Source: Ignavibacteriales bacterium
Lineage (GTDB): Bacteria > Bacteroidota > Ignavibacteria > Ignavibacteriales > Ignavibacteriaceae
DNA length: 64,000 nt
NCBI GenBank assembly: GCA_016707285.1
Contig: JADJIA010000010.1
Coordinates: 1 to 64,000 of the forward strand
Direction of reading: 5' to 3'
A program made the position numbers and the translations under genes. The notes beneath the pieces were generated by a model. That model worked only from the letters and a program-made list of their open reading frames with translations. It was not told where the DNA came from and ran no database searches. Shown piece after piece: positions 27,683 through 35,960 of the stretch (positions are counted from its first letter, which is position 1; each line of letters starts with the position of its first letter).

Positions 27683-27699
27683 AATTTCCGATGAAGTTT

Positions 27700-28830
27700 T
27701 TATTTTTTCAGAATTTCAAGATACTCTCTAAAAGCAAAAATTCTATTTCTTTTAAAGCCTGTTATTTCTACAATTATTTGTTTTTCCTCAAAAAGTCTGA
27801 GCAAAACATTGACTGTTTTTGGGGAGATAAAAAGCAATTTTTCAGCTTCAGAGGCATTTATGATTGGCCTTCTAAAGAGTTGATCCAGCAAAAGTTGTGC
27901 CTTTTGTGCTTTTTTGCCCAAACCAATAATTTTTTCCTTGGTTAATCGATCTTTAAGTTCAACGATTTTACTCAAAGAAGAAATTGCCTCCTTCGCAGTT
28001 GTTTCCACCGCATTCAGAAAGAAAATAATCCATCCCTCTAAATCCCCTTTTTCTCTGCAAAAAGTCAGTTTATCGTAATAAAGACTTTTGTTTTTCTCAA
28101 AAAAATCTGAAGTATAAAGCAAAGGCTTATCCAGAAGGCCGGCAGAAATCAGATAGAGAGTAATCAGAAGTCTTCCAACTCTACCATTACCATCAAGGAA
28201 AGGATGTATGGTTTCAAACTGATAGTGAGCTATAGCAATTCTAATTATTTTTGGAACAGATATCTCTTCATTATGAAGAAATTTTTCCAAATCTGACATC
28301 AAATCATCAACATATTCTGCACTCGGAGGAACAAAAACGGCATCTTTAATGGAAGCACCGCCGATCCAATTTTGTGATGTTCTAAACTCTCCGGGATTTT
28401 TTGTTTTTCCCCTGACACGCGAGAGAAGAACTGAATGAGTTTCTTTCAGTAAACGGCTGGAAAGTGGGAGATGGCTCAACGCATCCAACGAAAAATTCAT
28501 TGCTTCCAGATATTTTTTGGTTTCTATCCAGTCATTCCGGTGCTCAGGATCTATATCCAATTCATCGTAGAATGCCTCTTCAATATTTGTTCTTGTGCCT
28601 TCTATTCTACTGGAAGTGACAGCTTCTTTTGTAACATATGATTGAATAAAAAGACCAATATCCGGAACAAATTTTGCGTAAGAATTTAGTTCTCCCAGGC
28701 TCAATGAGACTTGCTCGAGCAACTCCAGAATTCTGTTGTTTCGAAAGTTCCAGGAACGATTTATCAATGATGGAACGAAATATTTGTATTGGTAGCCTTG
28801 TTTATAGCTACCGGGATGAAAATTGTCCAT
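27700..28830 (-). CDS. Fic family protein (class II)
   Basis: The 376-residue protein has the full Fic motif HPFLDGNGRVGR (about 210-221) and an N-terminal inhibitory helix TSSRIEGT (about 75-82) with the S-x-x-x-E-G pattern of class II Fic proteins. A C-terminal winged helix (INASEAEKLLFISPKTVNVL, about 316-335) suggests DNA binding. Fic enzymes transfer AMP from ATP onto target hydroxyls; the inhibitory Glu keeps them quiet. It is a one-gene cassette bracketed by 40-bp repeats that are plausible binding sites for its own winged helix. The target is unknown. Confidence 0.92.
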   Translation of the reverse strand: MDNFHPGSYKQGYQYKYFVPSLINRSWNFRNNRILELLEQVSLSLGELNSYAKFVPDIGLFIQSYVTKEAVTSSRIEGTRTNIEEAFYDELDIDPEHRNDWIETKKYLEAMNFSLDALSHLPLSSRLLKETHSVLLSRVRGKTKNPGEFRTSQNWIGGASIKDAVFVPPSAEYVDDLMSDLEKFLHNEEISVPKIIRIAIAHYQFETIHPFLDGNGRVGRLLITLYLISAGLLDKPLLYTSDFFEKNKSLYYDKLTFCREKGDLEGWIIFFLNAVETTAKEAISSLSKIVELKDRLTKEKIIGLGKKAQKAQLLLDQLFRRPIINASEAEKLLFISPKTVNVLLRLFEEKQIIVEITGFKRNRIFAFREYLEILKK

Positions 28831-28860
28831 ATCTAAAAAGAATTGTTTTAAAAGACTGTT

Positions 28861-28993
28861 TATAATTTACTTGAAGACTAAAATGGAAAATATAAATATT
28901 TATATTTTACTTTAAAGCCAAAATGGAAAATATAAAATACTATATTTTACTTTAAAGCCAAAATGGAAAATATAAATATCCATATTTTACTTT
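28861..28993. repeat. 40-bp tandem repeat, three full copies and a partial, 5' side of fic
   Basis: Units begin at 28861, 28901 and 28941 with exact 40-base periodicity, and a partial unit begins at 28981 and breaks off after TTTTACTTTAA. Units 2 and 3 are identical over 36 bases. The first begins 31 bases upstream of the fic start codon, so the fic promoter must lie within or next to the array. Confidence 0.88.
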
Positions 28994-29094
28994 AACGGGT
29001 TTAATAAATGATGAAACAACCCTCAACTCTTTGTTACTCAAAGCTAAATTCCTAATTTTACTGCTTAATATCTTCCATTTACAAGGTTAATAAT

Positions 29095-31497
29095 ATGCGA
29101 AATTTCTTATTTTTCATAATTTTCTCGATAATAGCAATTTCCACTGTTGAAGCACAGTCGTATGGATCATCGTATTTCCCCCGGACCGACATTTCCGCCA
29201 CTTCCGCAGGCGCAATGAGGTATGGGCTCTATGGTTATGATAATCCCGCCTTCCTTTCTGCTTTTAAAGGAAATGATATTACAATTTTTGGCAGTTCACC
29301 CGTAGAAGACTCAAAATTCTCAAGATGGGGTTTTGTTACTGCATCAAAAGGATTCAGTTTTTATTTTAATCAGGAGAGAGAAAGTGGAAGAAGAATTAAT
29401 GACTATGGCATTAATCTCTCTGCGGGGAATGAAGGTTTTGCTATTGGCGCGGGGTATGGTTGGTCGAATGGTGACAGGTCTTTTTTCGCACGCGATAATT
29501 TTTGGCAGGTGGGAGCATTTTCCAGACCTGTAAAATATTTATCTCTTTCTGTTCTTGGTGTTTTTCACCAGTCAAAGGATATGAATGAGGGTGTTTTTTC
29601 CGCTGCAGTCAGACCCTTCGGTGATGAAAAAGTTTCCGGTTTTTTCGATTATATACTGCAGTCTGAAAATAATCCTGTTAAAAATCGCTGGGCAGCGGGT
29701 ATTGCTGTTGAACCTCTTCCGGGTCTCCGTGCAATTTTTAGATATTTTGAAGATAAAACAATGTCTGCCGGCTTACAGATTGGTCTTGGCGGTGTCTCTT
29801 TGTTTTCGCACAGCAATCTTAGGGATGACGGAAAAATTGGATCACAAACATACGGACTCCGCATAGGATCACAGGATCGTAATTTCCTTTCCGTTTTTCA
29901 GAAATCAAATGTTGCAGTCCAGAATTTATACGGTGGACTTAAATATCAAAAATATAAACTTTTTGACGGCTCAAATACTTTAATTGATGCTCTTCGAAAT
30001 ATCGAGGATGTCAAAAACGATGACACCTACAAAGGTATAATCCTGAATCTTTCCGGTTGCAACATAAACCGTGAAATGCTTTGGGAATTAAGAGAGCAGC
30101 TAAAATCGTTACAAAAAACCGGCAAGAAGGTGGTTATCTACATCGACGGCGGTGGAATGGACCTCTATCATTTTGCTTCTGTTGCCGATAAAATTGTAAT
30201 GGATCCTGTCTCTGCTATGCAACTTCCCGGATACTCAGCAGGAAAAACCTACATGAAAGGCACTCTTGAAAAACTTGGTATCGGATTTGATGAGTGGAGA
30301 TTTTTCAAATATAAATCCGCTATGGAAACTTTATCAAGAGATAAGGCAAGTGAAGCTGACAAAGAGCAAAGACAGGCACTTGTGGATGACTTTTATGATC
30401 TTGCAAAGAGCGATATTTTAACTTCACGCCCACAACTTACCACCACTTTTGATGACATAATAAACAATAAAGTATTAATCAGTTCCCGGGATGCTCTGAA
30501 ACTTGGTTTGGTGGATACACTTGCAAGATATGATGATCTCGAAAAAATATTTGAGGGGCTTGTTAATTCTTCCATCTCTCTAAAAAGTCTTGCATCAAGC
30601 AGTAAAAAACATTTGCCTGATGATAACCTTTGGGGTAAAAAGAACAAAATTGCTGTAATTTACGCCCTTGGTGCATGTGCAATGGATGAAGGAATAACAG
30701 CCCGGAGACTTATTAATGATGTGAGAGCTGCTGCCGCAAATAGTGATATTAAAGCAATTGTTCTCAGAGTTGATTCACCGGGAGGTGATGGTAAAGCCTC
30801 TGACTATATTGCTGATGGTCTAAAAAAATATGCAAAACACAAACCTGTAATCGTTTCACAGGGCTCGGTTGCAGCTTCAGGGGGTTATTGGCTCTCGATG
30901 TATGCTGACACCATCTTAGCAGCTCCCAACACCATTACCGGCTCAATTGGAGTGATAGGTGGATGGTATTATAACAAAGGATTGTCTGACTGGACCGGAC
31001 TTACCGCAGACCAGGTTTCCAAAGGTGAAAGAGCCGATCTTTTTACAGGGATCACAATTCCTTTACTGGGAATTACGGTTCCACACAGAAACATGACACC
31101 TGAAGAAAAAGATAAAATAAAAGAGTTTTTCTTAAGTGAATATGAATCTTTTAAGGGTAAGGTTGCTACCGGTAGAAAAAGAAGTGTTGATGAAATAGAA
31201 GCCATCGCCCAGGGAAGAGTTTGGTCAGGAATTGACGGTTTAAACAATGGACTTGTGGATGTTTTGGGTGGTTTGAATGATGCAATCAAAATTGCAGCAC
31301 AAAAGGCAGGACTGGATAGTTATGAAATAGTTGAATATCCCGAACAGCCTCTTTTTGATTTTGGATCGCTCTTAGGAATCCCCAAAATCCCTTCCCTTGA
31401 AAGCAGTGAGTTAATCAAAGATATAAAACTAAGACTCGAATTTAATGGCATGCCGTTGTTTTTGTTACCTGATGAATTTATTGACTTAATTAAATAG
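29095..31497 (+). CDS. sppA: Signal peptide peptidase SppA with N-terminal barrel-like domain
   Basis: Residues about 300-800 are a tandem S49 peptidase as in E. coli SppA, with the general-base Lys407 in YKSAME and the nucleophile Ser595 in AASGGYW. Residues 1-20 are a signal peptide (ending TVEAQ). Residues about 25-265 are unlike SppA and have the alternating strands, Gly and Tyr content of an outer-membrane barrel. Ordinary SppA is an inner-membrane enzyme of about 600 residues that degrades cleaved signal peptides. The fusion suggests that this one is delivered to the outer membrane, which is inference. It is a single gene followed by a terminator. Confidence 0.88.
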   Translation: MRNFLFFIIFSIIAISTVEAQSYGSSYFPRTDISATSAGAMRYGLYGYDNPAFLSAFKGNDITIFGSSPVEDSKFSRWGFVTASKGFSFYFNQERESGRRINDYGINLSAGNEGFAIGAGYGWSNGDRSFFARDNFWQVGAFSRPVKYLSLSVLGVFHQSKDMNEGVFSAAVRPFGDEKVSGFFDYILQSENNPVKNRWAAGIAVEPLPGLRAIFRYFEDKTMSAGLQIGLGGVSLFSHSNLRDDGKIGSQTYGLRIGSQDRNFLSVFQKSNVAVQNLYGGLKYQKYKLFDGSNTLIDALRNIEDVKNDDTYKGIILNLSGCNINREMLWELREQLKSLQKTGKKVVIYIDGGGMDLYHFASVADKIVMDPVSAMQLPGYSAGKTYMKGTLEKLGIGFDEWRFFKYKSAMETLSRDKASEADKEQRQALVDDFYDLAKSDILTSRPQLTTTFDDIINNKVLISSRDALKLGLVDTLARYDDLEKIFEGLVNSSISLKSLASSSKKHLPDDNLWGKKNKIAVIYALGACAMDEGITARRLINDVRAAAANSDIKAIVLRVDSPGGDGKASDYIADGLKKYAKHKPVIVSQGSVAASGGYWLSMYADTILAAPNTITGSIGVIGGWYYNKGLSDWTGLTADQVSKGERADLFTGITIPLLGITVPHRNMTPEEKDKIKEFFLSEYESFKGKVATGRKRSVDEIEAIAQGRVWSGIDGLNNGLVDVLGGLNDAIKIAAQKAGLDSYEIVEYPEQPLFDFGSLLGIPKIPSLESSELIKDIKLRLEFNGMPLFLLPDEFIDLIK

Positions 31498-31510
31498 TAG
31501 TTAAACGATT

Positions 31511-31557
31511 AAGGGAGGAACCGGTTGGTTTATCTGACAGTTCTTCCCTTTTTTTTT
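31511..31557 (+). terminator. Terminator after sppA
   Basis: AAGGGAGGAAC (31511-31521) pairs with GTTCTTCCCTT (31540-31550, one G-T wobble) and is followed by a T-run that reaches into the convergent phosphate-transporter stop codon. Confidence 0.8.
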
Positions 31558-32551
31558 AGAACAGGTTAAAAATAAAATAGATAACTGAAGCAATAATTGC
31601 TGTTACAGGAATGGTAAGTACCCAGGCAAGAATCAAATCGTATGTTACCTGCCATTTAACTGCGCTCAACCTTTTTGTTATTCCAGATCCTATTATTGAT
31701 CCGGTGATTGTATGAGTTGTGCTTACCGGAATACCCATTAACGCGGTACCAAAAAGAGTAAGAGCACCGGCGGTTTCTGCTGTAAATCCTTCAAAAGGAC
31801 GAAGTTTTGTTATTTTTTGTCCCATTGTTTTAACTATACGCCAGCCTCCTGACAAAGTTCCGAGCGCAATGGCTGCGTGACAGGAAAGAACAACCCACAA
31901 CGGAATTTCTTCTTGATGACTCAAATAACCTGTTGTTGTAAGAGCCATAAAAATTACTCCCATCATTTTTTGTGCGTCATTAGAGCCATGACCCAGACTA
32001 TAGGCAGCAGACGACAACAATTGAAGTTTTCTGAAAACTTTATCCACCTTTTTTGGTGCAAAATTTCTGCAGATATATAAAACCAACAAAGAAAAGAAGT
32101 AGGCTACAAAGATTCCGATCATCGGTGCAATAAAAATAAAAACTATAATTTTGAAAACCGAGGAGGCAAATACAGCGCTAAATCCTGCTTTGGTAATGGC
32201 TGCCCCAACAAGTCCACCTATCATGGTATGTGAAGAACTTGATGGTATTCCCAACCACCAGGTGGCAAGATTCCAGATAATAGCCGCAGTTAAACCGCTT
32301 CCTATAACTGTTAAATCGACAACATGTGGCTCAATTATTCCTTTTCCAATGGTGTTTGCTACATGGAGCCCCAACACGAGAAAGGCAATAAAATTAAAAA
32401 AAGCTGCCCAAATAACCGCATACTTTGGTGAAAGAACCCGGGTTGAAACAACTGTGGCAATTGAATTTGCGGCATCATGAAATCCGTTTATAAAATCGAA
32501 TGCAAGAGCCAGAAATATTATAAATATTAGTGAGAATAGTGTGTAATCCAC
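31556..32551 (-). CDS. PiT-family inorganic phosphate transporter
   Basis: The 331-residue membrane protein has the duplicated PHO4 signature: GFHDAANSIATVVSTRVLSP near the N-terminus and GIPVSTTHTITGSIIGSGI in the second half, plus GHGSNDAQKMMGV. These transporters import metal-phosphate complexes driven by protons or sodium. It is the second gene after a DUF47 regulator, 33 bases apart, the usual Pit/DUF47 pairing. The ion cannot be told from sequence. Confidence 0.93.
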   Translation of the reverse strand: MDYTLFSLIFIIFLALAFDFINGFHDAANSIATVVSTRVLSPKYAVIWAAFFNFIAFLVLGLHVANTIGKGIIEPHVVDLTVIGSGLTAAIIWNLATWWLGIPSSSSHTMIGGLVGAAITKAGFSAVFASSVFKIIVFIFIAPMIGIFVAYFFSLLVLYICRNFAPKKVDKVFRKLQLLSSAAYSLGHGSNDAQKMMGVIFMALTTTGYLSHQEEIPLWVVLSCHAAIALGTLSGGWRIVKTMGQKITKLRPFEGFTAETAGALTLFGTALMGIPVSTTHTITGSIIGSGITKRLSAVKWQVTYDLILAWVLTIPVTAIIASVIYFIFNLF

Positions 32552-32584
32552 CGGATTTTTCCTTGAAAAGTCAGAATATTATAG

Positions 32585-33205
32585 TCAGGAATTCTTGATG
32601 AGTATCGATTGAATCACATTCACACAAGTTTGACATTTATCTGCGGCTTTCTCAAGTTGATCTAATATTTCTTTGTTTTTAATAACTTCAAGAGCATTTG
32701 CATTGTCATCCTGGAAGAGTTGTTTTAATGAATCCCTGTAAATTTTATCAGCTTCTGATTCCAATTTTCTTATCTCTTCAAGCCGGGTATAATCTTCGCC
32801 ATGTTTATCAAGTTTGCCTAAAATATCTTGCAAAATTATGGTTTGGTTATAAACAATTTCTGCCATTTCACCCGCACCGGCAACTTTTTTATGAATATTA
32901 AAAGTATTAACTCTGATTGTTGATGCGAGAAGAATTTCACTGATATCATCAATTTTTTTTATAAGACTAAAAATGTCTTCCCTGTCGAAAGGGGTGATAA
33001 ATGTATCGTTAAGCCTTTTAATTGCTGCGCTCGCAATTTCATCACATTTTTTCTCGAGTGGCTTTATCAGTTTGAATATTTCTAAATCATAAACTTCTGA
33101 TGAATAAAATTCGCTTGATATTTTACCCATTTCTACAATAACTTTAATCATCTCCTGAAAATCTTCAAAATATGATTCTTCTTTGGGTAAGAATTTTTTA
33201 AACAT
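32585..33205 (-). CDS. DUF47 (PhoU-like) phosphate transport accessory protein
   Basis: The 206-residue all-helical protein begins MFKKFLPKEESYFEDF and has the DUF47 metal-coordinating helices (KPLEKKCDEIASAAIKRLND, FDREDIFSLIKKIDDISE). It is a PhoU relative, probably peripheral on the inner membrane, that adjusts the activity of its partner PiT transporter immediately downstream. It lies directly left of oriC. Confidence 0.92.
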   Translation of the reverse strand: MFKKFLPKEESYFEDFQEMIKVIVEMGKISSEFYSSEVYDLEIFKLIKPLEKKCDEIASAAIKRLNDTFITPFDREDIFSLIKKIDDISEILLASTIRVNTFNIHKKVAGAGEMAEIVYNQTIILQDILGKLDKHGEDYTRLEEIRKLESEADKIYRDSLKQLFQDDNANALEVIKNKEILDQLEKAADKCQTCVNVIQSILIKNS

Positions 33206-33289
33206 TATAATTTTCCAATTATTTTCAAATTTAGCGAATACAATTTAAAGAAGATTCTTCAACTATCACTAAAACCCGGGTTTAATTAA

Positions 33290-33523
33290 TTGTTAACATG
33301 CCAATATATATATGTATTATTTATTTAAATATATGATATATATGTATAAGTGTTGATAAGTGGATAACTTCATTAACTCCCTTTATAGAAATGAGTTAGT
33401 ATGTAGATATAAGAAACAAAAATCGTTGATAAATATTAACCTAAGGCACTGTTACCAACATTGTGTGTATATCTCCCGGTTATCCACAAGATAAATCCGG
33501 GTTATCCACAGTTTAATAACAAG
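33290..33523. other. oriC, dnaA-downstream half
   Basis: Perfect DnaA boxes TTATCCACA occur at 33480-33488 and 33502-33510, and a one-mismatch box on the other strand at 33359-33367. An AT-only stretch of about 50 bases (33302-33350, rich in TATATAT) next to them is a good DNA-unwinding element. With the boxes on the other side of dnaA this makes a bipartite origin like that of Bacillus. The rest of the 33206-33523 gap shows no gene. Confidence 0.82.
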
Positions 33524-34936
33524 TTATGAACACAATAATTCAACCTTGTTTTTTATCTCATCCACCAGATCTTTAAATTTTGAATTAGTGTTGATCTGGT
33601 TTTCAATTTCAGTTACGGCATGAATAACGGTAGAGTGATCTCGTCCGCCAAAGTGGAGCCCAATCATCTTGAGTGTGGAATTGGTCATCATTTTACTCAA
33701 GTACATTGAAATTTGTCTGGCTTCCGCAATTTCTTTTTTTCTTGTTTTATCCCTGATTTTTTTCTCATCCACTTTCATGTGTTCACAAACCACCTTGGTT
33801 ATAACATCAATCCCTATATTAACCTTTTTAGTGGTTGAAATATCACGAACAACTTTTTTGATAAGATCAAAACTCAGTTCGTTCGGACCAAAAGAAATTT
33901 TTGCAAGTAGCTTTAACAAAACACCTTCAAGTTCTCTGATATTGGAAGTGATGTGAGTAGCAATATAATCGAGCATTTCACCTGTCAGTTTGATGCTGTA
34001 GTTTTCTGCTTTTTTATTTAGAATTGCAAGCCTTGTTTCAAAATCGGGTGGTTGAATGTCGGTTGTTAGTCCCCAGTTAAATCTTGATATAAGTCTTTCG
34101 TTTATACCCTTTAATTCCTTTGGTGGACGGTCACTCGTTAAAACAATCTGTTTTCCTGATTGATGCAAGGTGTTAAAAATGAGAAAAAACTCATCCAGTG
34201 TTTTCTCTTTACCGGCAAGAAACTGAATATCATCAATGATCAAAACATCAAGTTTTTGGAAAAGAGCAGTAAACTGCTGTTTTTTATTTTCCTGGATAGC
34301 ATCAACAAATTTAACTGTAAAGCGATCGGCGGAGATATAGTGTACTTTTTTGGCACGGTTATTTTTCATAACCGCATTACCAATAGCGTGAATGAGGTGA
34401 GTTTTACCCAAACCCACACCACCATAAATGAAGAGGGGGTTGAAAGATGTTCCACCAGGGTTTTCACTAATAGCATAGGCGGCAGCTCTTGCCAACTGGT
34501 TGGATTCCCCCTTGATAAAAGTTTCAAATGTATATTTGTTATTGATGTTTGTCTCAAAAACTTCAAAATCCTCTTCGGAATCAATTAGCGAAGCGGGATC
34601 CACCATAATACGGGGAGCCGATTGGGGAACAGGCTCTTCCATTTCAGACACATCTTCGTTTACAACGATATATTCTATTTTACCATTTATACCCATAACA
34701 TCTTTGATGCTTTTGCTCATATGGGTATTATATCTTTCTGCTATCCATTCGTAGAAAAAATTGTTTGGCAGTTGTATTGTCAAAGAGTCCCCTTTTAACC
34801 CGATTGGTTTAATGGGGAGGAACCAGGTGTTAAATGTCATTAAAGGAACCTGGGGTCTAATATGTTCGAGGCATTCTCTCCAGACAGAATCAGCATCCTT
34901 TTGGGCGCCATGAGCAAGATTTTGAGAATTAATCAT
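33524..34936 (-). CDS. dnaA: Chromosomal replication initiator DnaA
   Basis: The 470-residue protein has the N-terminal helicase-interaction domain (VPLMTFNTWFLPIKPIGL), Walker A GGVGLGKTHL (about 171-180), Walker B LIIDDIQFLAG, and the domain IV signature GGRDHSTVIHAVTEIE (about 433-448) that reads DnaA boxes. It opens oriC and recruits DnaB. It is flanked by DnaA boxes on both sides and its start codon lies directly next to one (34940-34948), so autorepression is likely. Confidence 0.97.
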   Translation of the reverse strand: MINSQNLAHGAQKDADSVWRECLEHIRPQVPLMTFNTWFLPIKPIGLKGDSLTIQLPNNFFYEWIAERYNTHMSKSIKDVMGINGKIEYIVVNEDVSEMEEPVPQSAPRIMVDPASLIDSEEDFEVFETNINNKYTFETFIKGESNQLARAAAYAISENPGGTSFNPLFIYGGVGLGKTHLIHAIGNAVMKNNRAKKVHYISADRFTVKFVDAIQENKKQQFTALFQKLDVLIIDDIQFLAGKEKTLDEFFLIFNTLHQSGKQIVLTSDRPPKELKGINERLISRFNWGLTTDIQPPDFETRLAILNKKAENYSIKLTGEMLDYIATHITSNIRELEGVLLKLLAKISFGPNELSFDLIKKVVRDISTTKKVNIGIDVITKVVCEHMKVDEKKIRDKTRKKEIAEARQISMYLSKMMTNSTLKMIGLHFGGRDHSTVIHAVTEIENQINTNSKFKDLVDEIKNKVELLCS

Positions 34937-35185
34937 GAGTTATCCACAAATATAAGTACTTTTTTTTCAGAGGGTTAGTAAAATCGTTTAATCTTAATGT
35001 GTAAGTTATCCACAATCAATCAACAATGTGTAAAAGTGTCTAACTTTATAAAAAACAAAGGGTTGGAGTGCTTTTCCTTACACTGTTCAACAATTACACT
35101 TGTTTATAAGTCGTGGAACAGTGTGAAACATATGTGAAACTTTTTCACACGAAAAAGTTATCCACAAGTTATCCACAAAATGCTT
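34937..35185. other. oriC, dnaA-upstream half
   Basis: Four perfect TTATCCACA boxes, all in the same direction, lie at 34940-34948, 35006-35014, 35158-35166 and 35169-35177; the last two are spaced 11 bases apart. The segment must also hold the divergent promoters of dnaA and rpmH. No open frame of protein character occurs in 34937-35324. Confidence 0.85.
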
Positions 35186-35324
35186 TCAAAATTTCAACAC
35201 TGAAATTTATCCGATAAAGGTAATACCAAGCAAGTTAAATTTAATAAAAATGTAAAATAAAAGTCTTGCGTATTTTCTCTAAAAGTGGTAATTTTGTAGT
35301 CTTTAATGAAAAGGAGTTTCAGGA

Positions 35325-35477
35325 ATGAAAAGAACTTTCCAGCCAAGTAACAGGAAAAGAAGAAATAAACACGGTTTCAGAGAAAGAATGAGCAGTGTTG
35401 GCGGAAGAAAAGTGTTGGCAAGTCGCCGCAAAAAAGGAAGACATAAACTTACAGTTAGTGACGAGTCAAGATTTTGA
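35325..35477 (+). CDS. rpmH: 50S ribosomal protein L34
   Basis: The 50-residue product starts MKRTFQPSNRKRRNKHGFRE and contains RMSSVGGRKVLASRRKKGRH, the unmistakable L34 pattern, with a slightly extended C-terminus LTVSDESRF. AGGA directly precedes the ATG. It overlaps rnpA by four bases in the universal rpmH-rnpA-yidC order to the right of oriC. Confidence 0.96.
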   Translation: MKRTFQPSNRKRRNKHGFRERMSSVGGRKVLASRRKKGRHKLTVSDESRF

Positions 35478-35887
35478 GTAAACTTTCTCTAAACAAAAGA
35501 GAAAGAATAAAAGGAAAAAAATCCTTTGAAGAAATTTATAACTCGGGTAAGAAGATAACATCTTCCGACAAGAGAGTAAGGGCGATATATAAAGTTCTTG
35601 AATCAGACGCAGTGCCACGGGTGAAAATCGCCGTGGCTGTTTCCAAGAGAGCCGGTAAGGCTTTTTTCAGGAATAGAATCAAGCGTCTGATGAGAGAGGC
35701 ATACCGGTTAAACAAGTTAGAGATTATCGATTTTATTGAGCCGGGTTCCAATCTTTATATATTGCTCCTTCCTTACTCTTATTTAGACAAGAATAAAAAG
35801 TACAGACTCGAATATTTTACACACAGTATTATTAATATCCTTGAGAAGATCAAAGAAAGCATACGATCAAACGATACGGGTCACTAA
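35474..35887 (+). CDS. rnpA: Ribonuclease P protein component
   Basis: The 137-residue basic protein has the RNR motif region FFRNRIKRLMREAYRLNK (about 63-80) that binds the RNA subunit and pre-tRNA leader. The start is TTG 35474, inside the rpmH stop region (TTTTGA), which couples the two genes. RnpA assists 5' maturation of tRNA precursors. No yidD gene follows, although it often lies between rnpA and yidC. Confidence 0.93.
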   Translation: MSKLSLNKRERIKGKKSFEEIYNSGKKITSSDKRVRAIYKVLESDAVPRVKIAVAVSKRAGKAFFRNRIKRLMREAYRLNKLEIIDFIEPGSNLYILLLPYSYLDKNKKYRLEYFTHSIINILEKIKESIRSNDTGH

Positions 35888-35960
35888 AAACCCGCTCACG
35901 GATATTTTCCCCCCGAATTCCCTTTGCTTTTTACAAAACAATAATAATTAGGAAATTTTA

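Noticed and set aside
28861..28993. 40-bp repeats as a CRISPR array
   Set aside because: Units are directly contiguous with no variable spacers and no cas genes are present.
35888..35960. yidD between rnpA and yidC
   Set aside because: Only 73 bases are available and none resembles the YidD sequence.
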